The notes beneath the pieces were generated by a model. The model ran no database searches and was not told the origin of the DNA. It was given only the letters and a program-made list of their open reading frames with translations. A DNA stretch of 64,000 bases. Origin: Bidens hawaiensis (taxonomy: Eukaryota; Streptophyta; Magnoliopsida; Asterales; Asteraceae). The DNA lies in the NCBI GenBank assembly GCA_021521415.1, contig JAIQDT010002062.1, positions 186,001 to 250,000 of the forward strand, in the 5' to 3' direction. The position numbers and the translations under genes were made by a program. Numbering within the stretch: position 1 is the first letter of the stretch; every line of letters begins with the position of its first letter. This document shows, one piece after another, positions 43,285-55,033 of the stretch.

Positions 43285-43878
43285 ATGGCTGGAGCAAGAA
43301 ATGTTGTTGGTCAAGGAGGTCGTACTGGACATCATGGCAGGCCACGCATTGTCTGAGAACCTTTTGTAGAACCAGTTACTAACACAAGAGAGGAAAGGAT
43401 TGAAACTCTGTGAGGACCAAGCAACAATAAAGGGTATCAACTGAATCCTACTGTCCAAGCCACCATTGCTCAAGATGTAGCTGTTGTATTGAAGAATTTG
43501 CATCCTAGCAAGTCTGCTGAAAGCCATGCAAGGACCGCTGAGAGGACAGGGGAGAATGGTAAAAAATATGATAAGAGAGAAATGTGACTCGAGTGAGGTT
43601 AGTTCCATGAAGGTTGATGAAAGAAAGAGAGGCCGATGTGGGTGTAACTACAAGTCGTTCAAAGTTTGTGACCCGCCAAAGTTTTCTGGTTTAGAGGATG
43701 CAATCGCTACACTCCAGTGGATAACCGCAATGGACAGGGTTATCCGAATCAGTGAGTGTCGTCCTGATCAAGCGGTGGGTTATGCCAACCAGTCGTTTGG
43801 TGACGAGGCTATGTTTTGGTGGGAAAATTTGGAATAGAGAAAGAAGTGGGAAGATATTAAGGCTCTGAGGTGGGATGA
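43285..43878 (+). pseudogene. gag: A2 gypsy gag, truncated by LTR B
   Basis: ATG at 43285 reads MAGARNVVGQGGRTGHHGRP. After stops and a frame change near 43555 the capsid core appears: FKVCDPPKFSGLEDAIATLQ, WITAMDRVIRISECRPDQAV, GYANQSFGDEAMFWWENLE, then a TAG and KKWEDIKALRWDD. The PPKFSG and W-W motifs are standard for Ty3-gypsy gag. LTR B begins at 43879 inside the sequence. Confidence 0.85.
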
Positions 43879-44128
43879 TGTGACATACGTCAATTTCGAG
43901 TCCTATTTGTATTCATTTGTGTATTCGTTTATCATGTAAACCGACCCGATTTATATCCCGAACATTTAAAATATATAAAATATTGGATTTTATGTTACTA
44001 AATCATTCCCACTTGTTCAATTTGAAAAACCCCTTTTTCGGATTCGAGAACGCTTTTAAAACGATCAAATTACATCGAAAACGAACTTCCAGGACGTGTA
44101 ACGAACCACACAAGACGAGCTGGTCCAA

Positions 44129-44145
44129 CCCCCCCCCCCCCCCCC
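44129..44145. repeat. Poly-C tract (about 17 C)
   Basis: Homopolymer followed by GGGCATGCC in LTR B; unstable length expected. Confidence 0.85.
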
Positions 44146-44581
44146 GGGCATGCCACACCGCGCGGCCAGGGAAAGGGATGAGGTCTCGCGACGCCTAGTG
44201 ACCACTGATGCATAAAGCTCGTTTTTTTGTTGTTATTTATCACATGTTTGACCCTCTTAACCATTCAAAATGCTTGAAAAACTCTAAAGAAACCATATGG
44301 ATAACCCTAACACTTTATACTTCCTAATACCAAGCCTCACCACTCATTTGAACCTGATCATACTCATCAAACACTCTCAACCTAAGTTCTAAGCTCCAAA
44401 CTTCAAGTTTTTACTTGTTTGACTTTCAAGAATTTCCTTTGTTTTCTACTAACTCCATGTGATTCAAGCTTGTTGTTGCACAATATATATAATATACACT
44501 CCTTTGGTAGTTACTTATCCGACCCGGTTGGTTAAGTTTTAGGCCTCGTAAGGCAAGGCTTCATGGAGGACTTCGTGTTCT

Positions 44582-44583
<2 letters not shown>

Positions 44584-44638
<55 letters not shown>
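44584..44638. repeat. (TA)n tract, left flank of the Helitron-like element
   Basis: About 27 TA units. The array resumes at 49395 after the inserted element (49395-49421), so the insertion split one microsatellite. Confidence 0.9.
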
Positions 44639-44641
<3 letters not shown>

Positions 44642-44763
44642 CTATATTTAATAGAGATAAGAGAGAGAAAATGGAGATGTTGAAATTTAAGAGTTTTACA
44701 ACTCTTATTGCATATGTTACAACCCAACAAAACTTAAATATCTTAACCTGTATAATGAGCGGG

Positions 44764-45214
44764 ACTTGAAGATAGAGATGGTCAAAAAAACCGGTCCGGG
44801 AACCGGTTTGCCGGTTTAAAACCGGAAACCGGTTTTTACGAAAACCGGTTTTTTAAAAGCCGGTTTGACCGGTTTACAAACCGCCGGTTCGTATTTCGGT
44901 TACAAGTTTTAGAGCCAAAACCGGTAACAAACCGGTTAATGGAAAAACCGGTTTTTTTTAAAAACGGTTATTATGAAAAAAAACCGGTTATTAACCGGTT
45001 ATTTTAAAAAAAAAAACCGGTTAACCGGTTATTAACCGGTTTCTAAACCGGTCCTAACCGGTTAGACCGGTTAGGGTTTTGACATACAAAAACCGGTTAT
45101 TAACCGGTCCGGTTATTAACCAAACCGGTTTTTTTTCGGGCCAAAAAAACCCGATCCGGTTAATAACCGAACCGGTTTTTTAAAAAAAACCGATTTGTGC
45201 ACCTCTACTTGAAG
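44764..45214. mobile_element. Small hAT-like element packed with AACCGGTT words
   Basis: The unit 44772-45206 is flanked by a perfect 8-bp duplication ACTTGAAG (44764-44771 and 45207-45214), the hAT hallmark. Ends AGAGATGGTCAAAAAAACC and the inverse of GTGCACCTCT form decayed CAGAGGTG-type inverted repeats. The interior has more than twenty CCGGTT/AACCGG palindromic words. No reading frame. Confidence 0.85.
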
Positions 45215-45294
45215 AGGTCATAAGGGAATTCAATAGGTGATTCAAATTTCAAAATACCAAAATGAATATTTATTGCTCCGCTGCTTCTTCTCAA

Positions 45295-45413
45295 ACCCTA
45301 ATGGTCGCCTCTCTCACATCAAACTGCTCATCCACCATGTTTTCTCTAACTCCTTACTCTACGGCGGTGAAGTCAAAGCATCTTAGCGGCGGATCAGGTG
45401 GTGTTCAACTGTA
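45295..45413 (+). pseudogene. Possible captured first exon (transit-peptide-like)
   Basis: After AAACCCTA an ATG opens MVASLTSNCSSTMFSLTPYS then TAVKSKHLSGGSGGVQL and TAG. Ser/Thr/Ala-rich, basic, no acidic residues: like the start of a plastid-targeted protein. Gene not recognised. Confidence 0.3.
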
Positions 45414-46026
45414 GCGGTGGCTGTAGGTGTTAATTGGCAGTGGTTCTGTTAAACAGAGGAAGCGAAGGGAGTGTATAGTAACAAATCGACGACTACAAGT
45501 TATTTTTTTGGTAACCAGTAAGTTTTTCCGTTGATGGTTCTCGTGGCGACGGCTACGGTTCCGTTTGAACTCGATTCGTGCTGTTTATCTATTATTGATC
45601 CTGATTTGTAAATTTGAACAAATCTTTATGCTTTTTAATATTGATTTGTTTCTGGGATCTTAAACCCCACAATTATTTGATGGATTGAAACTATAGTTGT
45701 CAAATCCTTGTTATTGTTACTTACGTATTTTTCAAATACAACTTTAGGGTTGTGTTGTATTTATCAATGGATTGGTTTGCTTAATTTGTGTATTTCTTCG
45801 ATTTGTTGTGGGCATTTCTCCTACAAATGATTAAAATGAAATGATATATGCTGTTTGCTGTTTATGATAATCTGATTGAAATCAAACAATAAATAGATTG
45901 GCAAAACTAGCAGAGCAAAATGGAAATTAATGTCTAATTCTATAAGTTACAAATTATCTTCAAAATTATGAATTCAATAATCAGTTTTAAAGTCACATTA
46001 CTTGGTTATTATATATGCATATGCAG

Positions 46027-46099
46027 GTATCTAGATGTAGCTGGGAAGAACCACACACTCTACCTGTTGAATGGTATTGCCAGATTTATAGGATTGTGG
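46027..46099 (+). pseudogene. Captured exon resembling a TLC-domain membrane protein
   Basis: Acceptor TATGCAG|G (46026/46027) and donor TTGTGG|GTAATG (46099/46100). The in-phase reading is YLDVAGKNHTLYLLNG then IARFIGLW. This resembles the (W)YLD-AG...YLLNG segment of plant TLC (TRAM/LAG1/CLN8) proteins such as the TMEM56/TLCD4 group, recalled from memory. No neighbouring TLC exon was recognised. Confidence 0.4.
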
Positions 46100-46228
46100 G
46101 TAATGTCTATTTAACCCTTAAATCTCTTTATAGTCAAGTCACACAAAGGGGGGGGTCTTGTGAGAACTTCGGTTTAGTCTTTGATTTCTATTATGTAATT
46201 TTTATTGAATGATTCTATGTTTAGGTTC

Positions 46229-46260
<32 letters not shown>

Positions 46261-46261
46261 G

Positions 46262-46295
<34 letters not shown>

Positions 46296-46404
46296 TCAGT
46301 TTGGGTTTGATTGTTCTGTTGTTTGAATAGTATTTCAAAAATTATTGGTGTTAATTTGTTTTTGCTTGTTATATTATGACTTTAACACACATTTGTTGTT
46401 GCAG

Positions 46405-46467
46405 CATGGAACAACATCTTGCGGAATTCAGGAACACAAAGGTGGGAGGATTGAAGTTTGTTAACCG
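46405..46467 (+). pseudogene. Captured exon, gene not recognised
   Basis: Acceptor TTGTTGCAG|C and donor AACCG|GTGAG flank an open 63-base segment reading MEQHLAEFRNTKVGGLKFVN. Confidence 0.35.
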
Positions 46468-47397
46468 GTGAGAACAAACACACCTATTTCACATCTCATC
46501 CTTTTTTTCCAAGATACTTAGTTATATATCAGTTGTCTATGAACAACATGTACATGATATCAATATTATGAAACTTATATTCATAGAGTTGCTTATAGGT
46601 TGATACTTTGATTGAAACAAGTCAACAACATATTCACTAGCATCTTCATTTGCTTTTTGGAATATGTTAGTTATTTTTAACGGTTGAATTGCCAGCAATC
46701 AAGTTAGGGTGTTTGTATATAGCGGTGTAAATGAGCTGAGCTCGAGCTTGGCTCTCTTATCATTTATAACTTAATTTATATACGCCTTTATTTATTATTA
46801 TATATTTGAGAAAATTTATAAATGAGCCAAAGCTCGGGTTTAGCTCGTGTAGCCTTATACGAGCCATAACTCAAGCTTGAATGTGTAGTGTGAAATTAAT
46901 ACAACCCAAATTGGTTCTTAGATAAGAATATGTTTGAAAATTTAAGTTTTGGCATTTATTAAGAATGAAATTCAAATTTGATGGGATTTTATTGATCTTC
47001 TTTATGCGGGTGTTTCACTTTTGGTTTTAAAGTTGTAGATTTTTATTTATGGTTTTCATAATTAAAATTATTATTTTGACTAAGCATTTTATTTTGTAGA
47101 TTATTGAATTTTTTCTGTCAACTTTGACTTTTTAATTAAGATTAACCTTTTGTTGGGACCAACTTTATTATATATTTTCAATTTGTGCTGGCTTATTATT
47201 TTCAAGTCAAAACAATAAAACCGAAAAAGCTGCACATAATTTAAGCGAACACAAACCAAAAAACCAAAACCAAACGGTTTTAAAGACTCACAATATAATA
47301 GAAGCGAACCTAACTCGTCCTCCTCCATACTAAATACAATATCCAGTTTAATATTAATACCAGTCTCTTATAAGTTATAACTAATATTTTTTGCTGT

Positions 47398-47581
47398 TTG
47401 ATGTGGTCCCACCCGACACGGGTGGTTAGCTTACTTGGGAAGAAGAGAGTAGACGTGCGTATTAAGAAAAAGTACCCGGCAGCTGTAAAGATCAGCCCGT
47501 GCACATTGGCTTGTTTGAACGCATACGAGGTATGGAAAGTTGCAGCTGATGTTGTAGAAAGCGCAACTTGTTATACAGGTA
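47398..47581 (+). pseudogene. Captured coding segment, gene not recognised
   Basis: Open reading MWSHPTRVVSLLGKKRVDVR, IKKKYPAAVKISPCTLACLN, AYEVWKVAADVVESATCYTG with a donor-like CAG|GTATAT at its end. Its GC content and codon use are unlike the AT-rich flanks, which supports exon origin. Confidence 0.35.
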
Positions 47582-48141
47582 TATTATAAAGTATATTATG
47601 TTAATTGGGATAAACTTTTCTCATATCATAAAGACATTTAGTTAATTAGGTAGTTATGCCTCTTTGAGTTTTTAATTTTGGTTTTTTATTATTTACTTAT
47701 TTATATTTGTTTACCTATAAATTTATTACTTTATATGTTACTTCTAATTACAAAAATTTTTCAAATGATCTTCAATTATTAGCTTATGCACCAGTTCATC
47801 ACGTGCTTGTGTTAGTTGGTGCATCTTTTGTTTGTTATTTTGCTGTTAATATATTATAACCAATTTAGTAATCAACCTCATTAGAATTAATTTTACTTAT
47901 GGTTTGCTTCTGTAACATTAGTTGATGTAATATAGCCCCTGCAAGCAAAAATGAAATGCTTACATGTAAAAGAATTTTTAAAACAGTTAAAAGTTTTAAA
48001 AGGGGTCTTCGTTTAAAAAAAACACATTTAAGAATGGTTAATAAAGGGCTACCTCTTCAGGTATGTTTAAGCTTCGGTTTAATGACATGTGAATCGTGGT
48101 AAATTTGAATGACCAAAATGCTCTTGATTTTGCACTTTCAG

Positions 48142-48203
48142 GCAATAGATTAATATGTTGGGATGGATTTATGGCTCATAGATTACTTTCTGCAGCAGTA
48201 AAA
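48142..48203 (+). pseudogene. Captured exon with both splice sites, gene not recognised
   Basis: Acceptor TGCACTTTCAG|G and donor TAAA|GTAAGT bound a 62-base segment reading GNRLICWDGFMAHRLLSAAV. The rest of the Helitron interior (48204-49370) is AT-rich without recognisable features. Confidence 0.4.
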
Positions 48204-51200
48204 GTAAGTTTTCTTCTCAACGTTCATTTAAGTTCGTTTATGTTTTTTTAGGTTTTATACAAACAAACATAAACAAACGCATACATTTTCACTTTTTAGA
48301 CGAACGAACATGAACACAATTATTTTCTTGTTGTAAGGAGTGGCAAACCTGCTTTCAAGAGTTTAGCACCTAATACACTACAACATATATGGGTTAGAAT
48401 TCATATTCAGTTTCTGGTCATTTTCTGTTTCAAGGATATTATTGGTTTTAATAATACCACAGTTTTATAGTTGGCAAATTACAAATTGTTGGTTATAGTG
48501 CAAAGGTCTTTAGCAAATTGTTGATCCCTTTGTGTATTTTGATCAAATTTTGGTAACGGGTCAATCTAATTATAACATTATTTCAAGAGGTTAGTTGAAT
48601 AGCCACCAGGGGTATTTTGGTTACAGTTGTAATTTTGATTATAGAATAGTCAAAAATACAGGTTTTGTAAAGGTTTTAAACGGGTCAACTTTTGATTTAG
48701 GTTTTTAATTTCTGAAGATTGAAACGTGTTCACGCTGAACTTTGTTTAAGTATTTGCATGTTTCAGATAATAAGTGCAGGTCAAAATTTAAAGACGTTTT
48801 TCTGGTTCGGTATTAACTTTGCTTCTGAAATCGGCAATTCTGGTTTTAAGACACATTTTTGGTTCAATATCAAAAATTGCAGACACGTTTTTGGTTGTCT
48901 GCGTTTCAGATTTAACAAAACAATTATTTTGTATAATTATATATTTATCTAGGGATTAATTGAATGTTATTTTCGTCCATGATGCGGTCTCTTGAGGCTT
49001 ATATGTATGAGATGCGATGCTTGTAGGGTGCCCCCTTTCTATTCAGATTAACCAACCCAGGGGTGTTTTAGAAAGCCATAACATTCACTTTATTGTACAT
49101 ACGTGTTTTTTGTATATTTAGTGATGTTTATATATTTAATCTAGCTTGTTAATACCGTTAGTGATATTAAATCTATTAACTTTTATGCAACGATATATAA
49201 GATTATTGGTAATCTTATAAAAAACCTGTTGCAGGTATTAAGTGTTTCTACCAGTCTAATAGGAAAACTGCATTTTAAATATATGAAGATCTAAACCAAT
49301 AGCATAATGAATTCAACCGATACCGACCAACAGAAACGACGTTTGTTGTGTTTTAACTTGTTGCCACCGTCGCATCACGCGGGTTTTCGACTAGTATATA
49401 TATATATATATATATATATATAACTTATGTAACTTGTTTATACATACTAATCATGCGTAACTTCTGATCATTTTAGTTTGTTTGTTATATTTACAAGTTG
49501 CATGGTTAAGGGTTCTAAGAGTCTAGCCTCGGTTTAACTGTAAATAGTTCTAGACCGTAAACCGAACTTTGTTTACTAGTTGTTGTTAAACAATTGTTTA
49601 AACATGCTTTATGTTAGATTTAACTTTCTAAAATCAATATTATACAAGTTCTTTGATATTGGACATGTGGAAACCATCTATGAACTTATTGTGAGATGGA
49701 AACCGAACCAAACCGAACTTTCGTTTAAAGACTTTATTGTTAACTTTTTGGTTGTAAAACTTAAGTTTCTTCATTTACAAATTATTATACAAGTTCTTTG
49801 ATATTTGGGCATTTGGAAACCATCTATGAACTTATTGTGAGATGGAAACCGAATCAAACCGATCTAAACTGATTCTTACTCGCTTAAGACACACAAGTGT
49901 GTTTTTAGCTATCAAGACTTGTACAAATCTTTAAAAATACTTTATAAACAAATTTTAATTATATTCTTAAGTACTTGGAAATGCTGGATCCAACTTGATC
50001 TCATAACAAAGTTTGGACTGACAAAACCGAACATTCGCTTAACAGACGTTAATTCTAAACAATAGAACTACATACTTGGTTAAGTCTTATTAAATTTTAT
50101 TGAGTTATCTCATAACATCTATTATTTTGGAAAATTGACTTTGGGTTTGACCAATTATCAAGAACCGAACTAACAACCCGAAACACTCGCTAAATCCCGT
50201 TTTAGTATCTATATTATAAAGGGACTTGCATTCTAGCATTTTTACCCGCCTTATTACTTAACATAGGTTGAGTAAATATTAAGGCTAAATACTTTAACCC
50301 GGTTTTGAGCAAACTTATACTTTCAAAAGACTATTATTATGTTTTCTTAAATATTTACATTTTAAACATTAAACTTTAACTTATTTACTTTTCCTATAAT
50401 TTATTTTATTTAGAGACAACCTTTTTAATACAAGACTTCCTTCCACCTAGACCTTGCTCGTTAAACCTCATCCTTCTGGTTACTCTTCATTTTTACCGAA
50501 TCAAGTTTGTTACCTGAATGTGAGTACTTTCATACCACGTTTTTTATATTTTGTTTTGGGGGTGACATTTCATACATATTCAACTAAAGGCTTTATACTT
50601 AAATCTTAAACCACAAACGTTATTGTATATTTTACTTAAATAATTGCTCGGTTTGGTGTTCTGTGATTGTATGCTTACGTGTTTTGTTGCTTTTGGTTGG
50701 TGGAACTATAAAATCCTAGTCTATTTGGCAACCCCTTATTGCAAGGTATCGTTAACGTAATGCAATTAACGATAACTATAAAATCCTAGACTATTTGGCA
50801 TCCCCTTATAGCTAGGTGTCGCTAATGTGTTAGCGATATCTATTTATCCAAATTATTGCTATTATTTATTGTTTCGTATACAACTTGTGGCAATTTTCTT
50901 ACTATATACTTATATGCTCAAACATATGAAATTGCTCACCAACCTTTGTGTTGACAAACTTTTTTTTATGAAATGTTACAAGTTTGATTTTTGTTGACTC
51001 AAGGACTAGACGGAAAACGTTATCAAGACTATTAGGATATTAGCAAAACGAACAATTCATATATTTGTTTACTTGTATTAGATTTGTTTTGTATGAACAT
51101 GATGTGTTTTTTATTGATTTTATGAAATAAAATGAGTTGATTAAATATTGTCGCTTTAATAGCGTCTTGTGTATTTGGGAAATCCGTTGCACCCCGGCAT

Positions 51201-51231
51201 GTTCCGCCGCCTTTGGTCGGGGTGTGACAGA

Positions 51232-51245
51232 TGGGTATCAGAGCC
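51232..51245 (+). promoter_or_regulatory. Primer binding site of the LTR B gypsy
   Basis: TGGGTATCAGAGCC, the tRNA-Met site with one extra G, two bases after the LTR end. The following leader to 51626 has no recognisable gene. Confidence 0.85.
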
Positions 51246-51626
51246 ACAAGACTATAAGATAAGTAGTTTGACGTAACGACCTAGTATAGTTTTTGCTTTA
51301 GGGTCCTTATACATGTTGCCTATACGTGTTTACCATACTCGATTGTTCATTACACTTATTTATTTATATATACTTATTTATTCATCAAATCGTAAATATA
51401 CACAAACACTCGAAACATTCTAAGGTGTCCTTACCTTACTTTTGTTTAATTTTATATATACACATACATTCACTTTAATAATAATCTAAGGTACCCTTAC
51501 CTTACCGCAAAAACATTAGTTTTTATTATGTTTTAAGGATTAGGAGCTTAACTTGGATCCTGTTGTTTCAAATCTCCTTAAAGATCGTCTCAAATGAGAT
51601 TTCTACTTTAAGTTGTCGAATGCGAG

Positions 51627-52828
51627 TAACGTAGATGTCGTTCTCTAATCAAAAACAAGTTCTTATGATGCTTAAATACCTATAACTAGTACGGGTAAGT
51701 ACGCTCATCTCCACGGAGAATCAGTGGAAAGTGCAAGTAAAGTTCATGATTATTAGTTAATTAACTAAGTGGACAAACGATGTCAAGCGGTTTATAAAAG
51801 ATGATTTAATAAAAACACACGGTTGCTTGGAAACGTTTGTAAACAATAATGAGAAAACGATTCACTTTAGGTTCAGGTAATGCGATGACCGAATAATCAC
51901 ATATTCATAAGATTAACTGCGCAGTAATTACAAAACCTAACAGTTGGGTTGTGAGGAGAAACGATACCCTAACCGAATTGTTGACACAACTGAACTCCGG
52001 TTTACCCAATTACCAGTTTAAAATATGAAAATCAGTTATAAGCAATGACTAACGATTATTGGTTCAATGACATAAGAGCTAACCCTACATGTGATGAACA
52101 CAACAAGAAAAGTGATGCAAAGTTTGACAATCAAAATAATAAATTGATTAAACAATCAATTCATAATGTAAAACAAGATTAAAGACATTCAATCAAGTTT
52201 ATAATCATTCAAAACATAGAATCTTATCAAAGTTAGTTTACACAAAACCCTAGCCTAAAGTGAATACAGTGGTTTTAGCCTGACATCGGCATCACGAAGG
52301 ATTCGCTTATCTGATGAGAGGATGAAAGCATGCGATGAACGAACGAACCGGAGGCTTCGGGATGGTGCAAAATCGTCCTAGGGATTGTACTTGGTTGAAG
52401 GAATGAAGGTTAGGTTGAATGGGGGCTGAAAACTCAATATAATAATGTTAGGTTTTAATTTCCCATCTGGAGGATGTTAGCGCGGCGCTAACATCCCAGG
52501 GGTGAGACTTTAGCGCCGCGCTAAAGACTCAAAATTCTGGTGATCTTAGAGATACGCTGACATCACCATCAGGACCCCTTAGCTCCGCGCTAAGGGTGTC
52601 TGACAGAATTTTCTTTATTTTTTTCATTTATTTTGCATAGAAAAGCGTGCCAATCATCATGAGTCTTCTACATCTTCGTTCCAAGCCTGTAATTCATCCC
52701 GATATGCGTCCTTAACGTCAAGTATCCTGAAGCACATAAACATGCTTGAAGTACCAATGTTCACATATTATTTAAACTAAAAGTAAACAAATAATATATT
52801 AATATACACGATTTTTTCCCGACCATCA
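51627..52828 (-). repeat. 3' LTR of the Athila-like element
   Basis: Starts TAACGTAGATGTCG (TG mutated to TA) and ends CGACCATCA. It carries three TTAGCGC dyads (52472-52596) and a minus-strand TATTATATTGAG near 52440 as a possible TATA region. Preceding GCGAG is the target duplication. Confidence 0.95.
52472..52596. repeat. Three GC-rich dyads in the Athila-like LTR
   Basis: 52472-52496 is a perfect 12-bp inverted repeat around one base (GATGTTAGCGC G GCGCTAACATC, extended by G/C). 52508-52526 is a perfect 9-bp repeat (CTTTAGCGC C GCGCTAAAG). 52576-52596 is a 10-bp repeat with one mismatch. All share TTAGCGC-N-GCGCTAA. The other LTR (58845-58980) keeps the first intact and has mutated the other two. 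Confidence 0.95.
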
Positions 52829-52842
52829 CATCCCCACACTTA
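52829..52842 (-). promoter_or_regulatory. Polypurine tract of the Athila-like element
   Basis: The minus strand reads TAAGTGTGGGGATG directly before the LTR start. Two near copies of the tract lie inside the element (around 54127-54141 and 54796-54810). Confidence 0.85.
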
Positions 52843-55033
52843 TCTTTTGCTTGCCCTCAAGCAAATTCTCATGCAACATATACACCTCGATCGATGATTC
52901 ATAAATTACCACGATTAATACTAGTGAGGTATAAGATCATACCCAATTCCCAAGAACTGACACTGTCAAGGTTCAAGGTTGATAACCCACCAAATAATTT
53001 AATGTTACAATTTAAAACTATGGAACTGCCCAAACATGTGTACTTTGTTTTCAGTTATGGCACACATGGTCATACCCCTCATAATATAATATCTCTCATC
53101 TCGGTTTAATATCTGGACCAACAAAAAATGTGCTAGTATCTCTCTGCCCTCTATACCAAGTATGAACACAATGTAATAAGCTTGGAAGTAAGTCATATCT
53201 CCACCCATTACCCACCGGTTGCATAGAGAATAGAACTAAGGGTTTTGTTGTGGCTTAGGTTAGGGTGTGGAAGCGGATTTATTTAGTAGCTTATGGTGGA
53301 TGAGACCCAATTTATTCAAACAAACAAACAACTCACTCACTATTATTTACAAACGACAGTAACTCAAACATCGACTCTTTTTGAGCTTTTCTTTGATTTT
53401 CCAACTTTTTTTTCTTTCTTTCTTTTTTTCTCTTTTTTAACAAATACTAACATCAATATATACAAACAACTGAATCGAGACATACGTACATTGTGTACTA
53501 TGATCGAAAAAAAACTTATATATAACTCTTGACATTCTGAATTTCATCCACAGGGCTAAAAATAATAAAGGTTAAGGAAAACACGGCTTGTAATATGGGT
53601 TAAACAAACGAAAGGGAAAATGCACAAAGTTGGCTCCTAGGGGATAATGTCGGGTTGGGAGTATTTATTTATTTTTATTATATTTTTTTATGTAAAGGCC
53701 ATTATATGTGAGTTTCTACAGTCCTGTTTCTCCATACATGTGGTGATATTAAGATCTCGAAATGCATGAGACAACCAAGTTCTAGATATCATGGACATAC
53801 TGGTTACTCTCTATAATGGCACTCGTATGACATGTGTATATACTACGTATTATATGTGTATTATATATATCAGGTCAACTCAAACACGTACCAGAGGAAT
53901 AAGGTTGCCGATATAAACATGTGTGCATGTCCCCATGACTTGTTATCCCCATCTAAAAGGTCCATTTTATTTTTCTTTTTGAAAAACATTTGCATGGGAA
54001 GACTTTCGAGAAGCTTAACAACTGATCATGACCAAAGACCTCTACTAGGAATTAATAATAGCAATAAACTATTTAAAATTACGGCTTTTGCGCACAATCA
54101 AAGCACCCTAAGGTAAAAAATTTAATTTTCCCCCCATCCCCACACTTGAGGCTGACATTGTCCTCAATGTTTAAAATTTAGCAATTTTATCGATTATAAA
54201 TTTTAAAACCGGGCTTAATGTGATAGTCCTAAAAATTATACAACTATACAATTACACTTTTAACAATAAAAACTAATAAAATAAAAAGAATTATGAAAAC
54301 AAAATCACCTGATAAGAAAAATAAGCCACTCAAATATACTCTTGCATGCGCTCAACGAACCCGGCTCCTCAATTCACTCAACAGTATCTGCAAACTCTCA
54401 CACGTGTATAAGCACGCTTCTCACAACCATTAGGATAGGTCTTTTTAACCGTCTGCAAAACCGTTAATTTTAATTACCAAGCCAAGTTATATAAATTTCA
54501 TAATTAAATTTGTTAAACTAGTAACATTGTTAAAAGACCTAACTCACTTTCGTATGAATCACGATTGCATTTAGCATATGCAACAAGCCCTTTAAACCCC
54601 CAGGTAGCCCGGGTGAACGAGTGAGGTCTCGTGAGGGTTTATAGTGAACTACACCCACAAAGTTCAAATACAACAAAAATATACACGTACCTGAATCAAC
54701 CATAGCAAAGTATGAACGCATCTTGGAAAGCTGCAACTCATGTCATGATGATTCTTTACCAAAACATTGCAAACTCCAACTTTTTCATGTGTGGCATCCC
54801 CACACTTGACTGTTGCTACAATGGTACGCTTGAAATATAATGGTTAAACAAACTATAAAAAAATAAAATAAAATACAAAATGAAAATAAAATCCGGGTTG
54901 CCTCCCGGTTAGCGCTAAGTTTTTGTTAAGGTCTTCAGTCGGACTATTACCTCATTTTGAGGTTATGGTAGTCTAATGGAGTGCTTACCTTCCTCCACCT
55001 CATTCTTCTTACTTCTTCAACACAATGGTAGCT
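52843..55033 (-). other. Non-coding 3' region of the Athila-like element
   Basis: About 2.2 kb in the place of RT to integrase, with no such sequence. It includes two extra polypurine-like tracts and GGGTTGCCTCCCGGTTAGCGC-like text near 54896, which is typical of Athila 3' regions. Short AT-rich frames are not genes. Confidence 0.75.

Larger units (their letters stand above)
44639..49394 (+). mobile_element. Helitron-like element with gene fragments
   Basis: The right end reads CACCGTCGCATCACGCGGG, then TTTTCGACTAG|T: a decayed GC-rich hairpin a few bases before CTAG followed by T, the Helitron 3' signature. The left end, TTACTATATTTAATAGAG next to (TA)n, resembles Helitron 5' ends with TC mutated to TT. 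Insertion between A and T in a TA array without target duplication also fits. There is no Rep/helicase gene. Inside are a hAT-like unit (44772-45206), a possible transit-peptide exon, a TLC-like exon and other exons with canonical splice sites, plus AT-rich spacer. A (CATA)n tract lies at 46231-46290. Confidence 0.6.
43879..51229 (+). mobile_element. LTR B (5' LTR of a gypsy element), split by a Helitron-like element
   Basis: Starts TGTGACATACGTC at 43879 and ends GGTCGGGGTGTGACA at 51229, followed by a PBS. Without the Helitron-like insert (44639-49394) it is about 2.6 kb. It shares its 3' half with LTR C (GCAAGGCTTCATGGAGGAC, GGATCCAACTTGAT, TCGCTTAACA). It contains a C17 tract near 44129-44145, a direct duplication (49640-49720 against 49786-49870) and a 70-bp duplication (50706-50765 against 50774-50830). 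No coding frame. Confidence 0.75.

Noticed and set aside
44539..44769. Poly-Ile-Tyr frames
   Set aside because: Pure (TA)n translation.
51230..51234. GATGG after LTR B as a target duplication of GATGA (43874-43878), making B a solo LTR
   Set aside because: Only 4 of 5 bases match, and the bases form the usual spacer of a tRNA-Met primer site, so B is better read as a 5' LTR.
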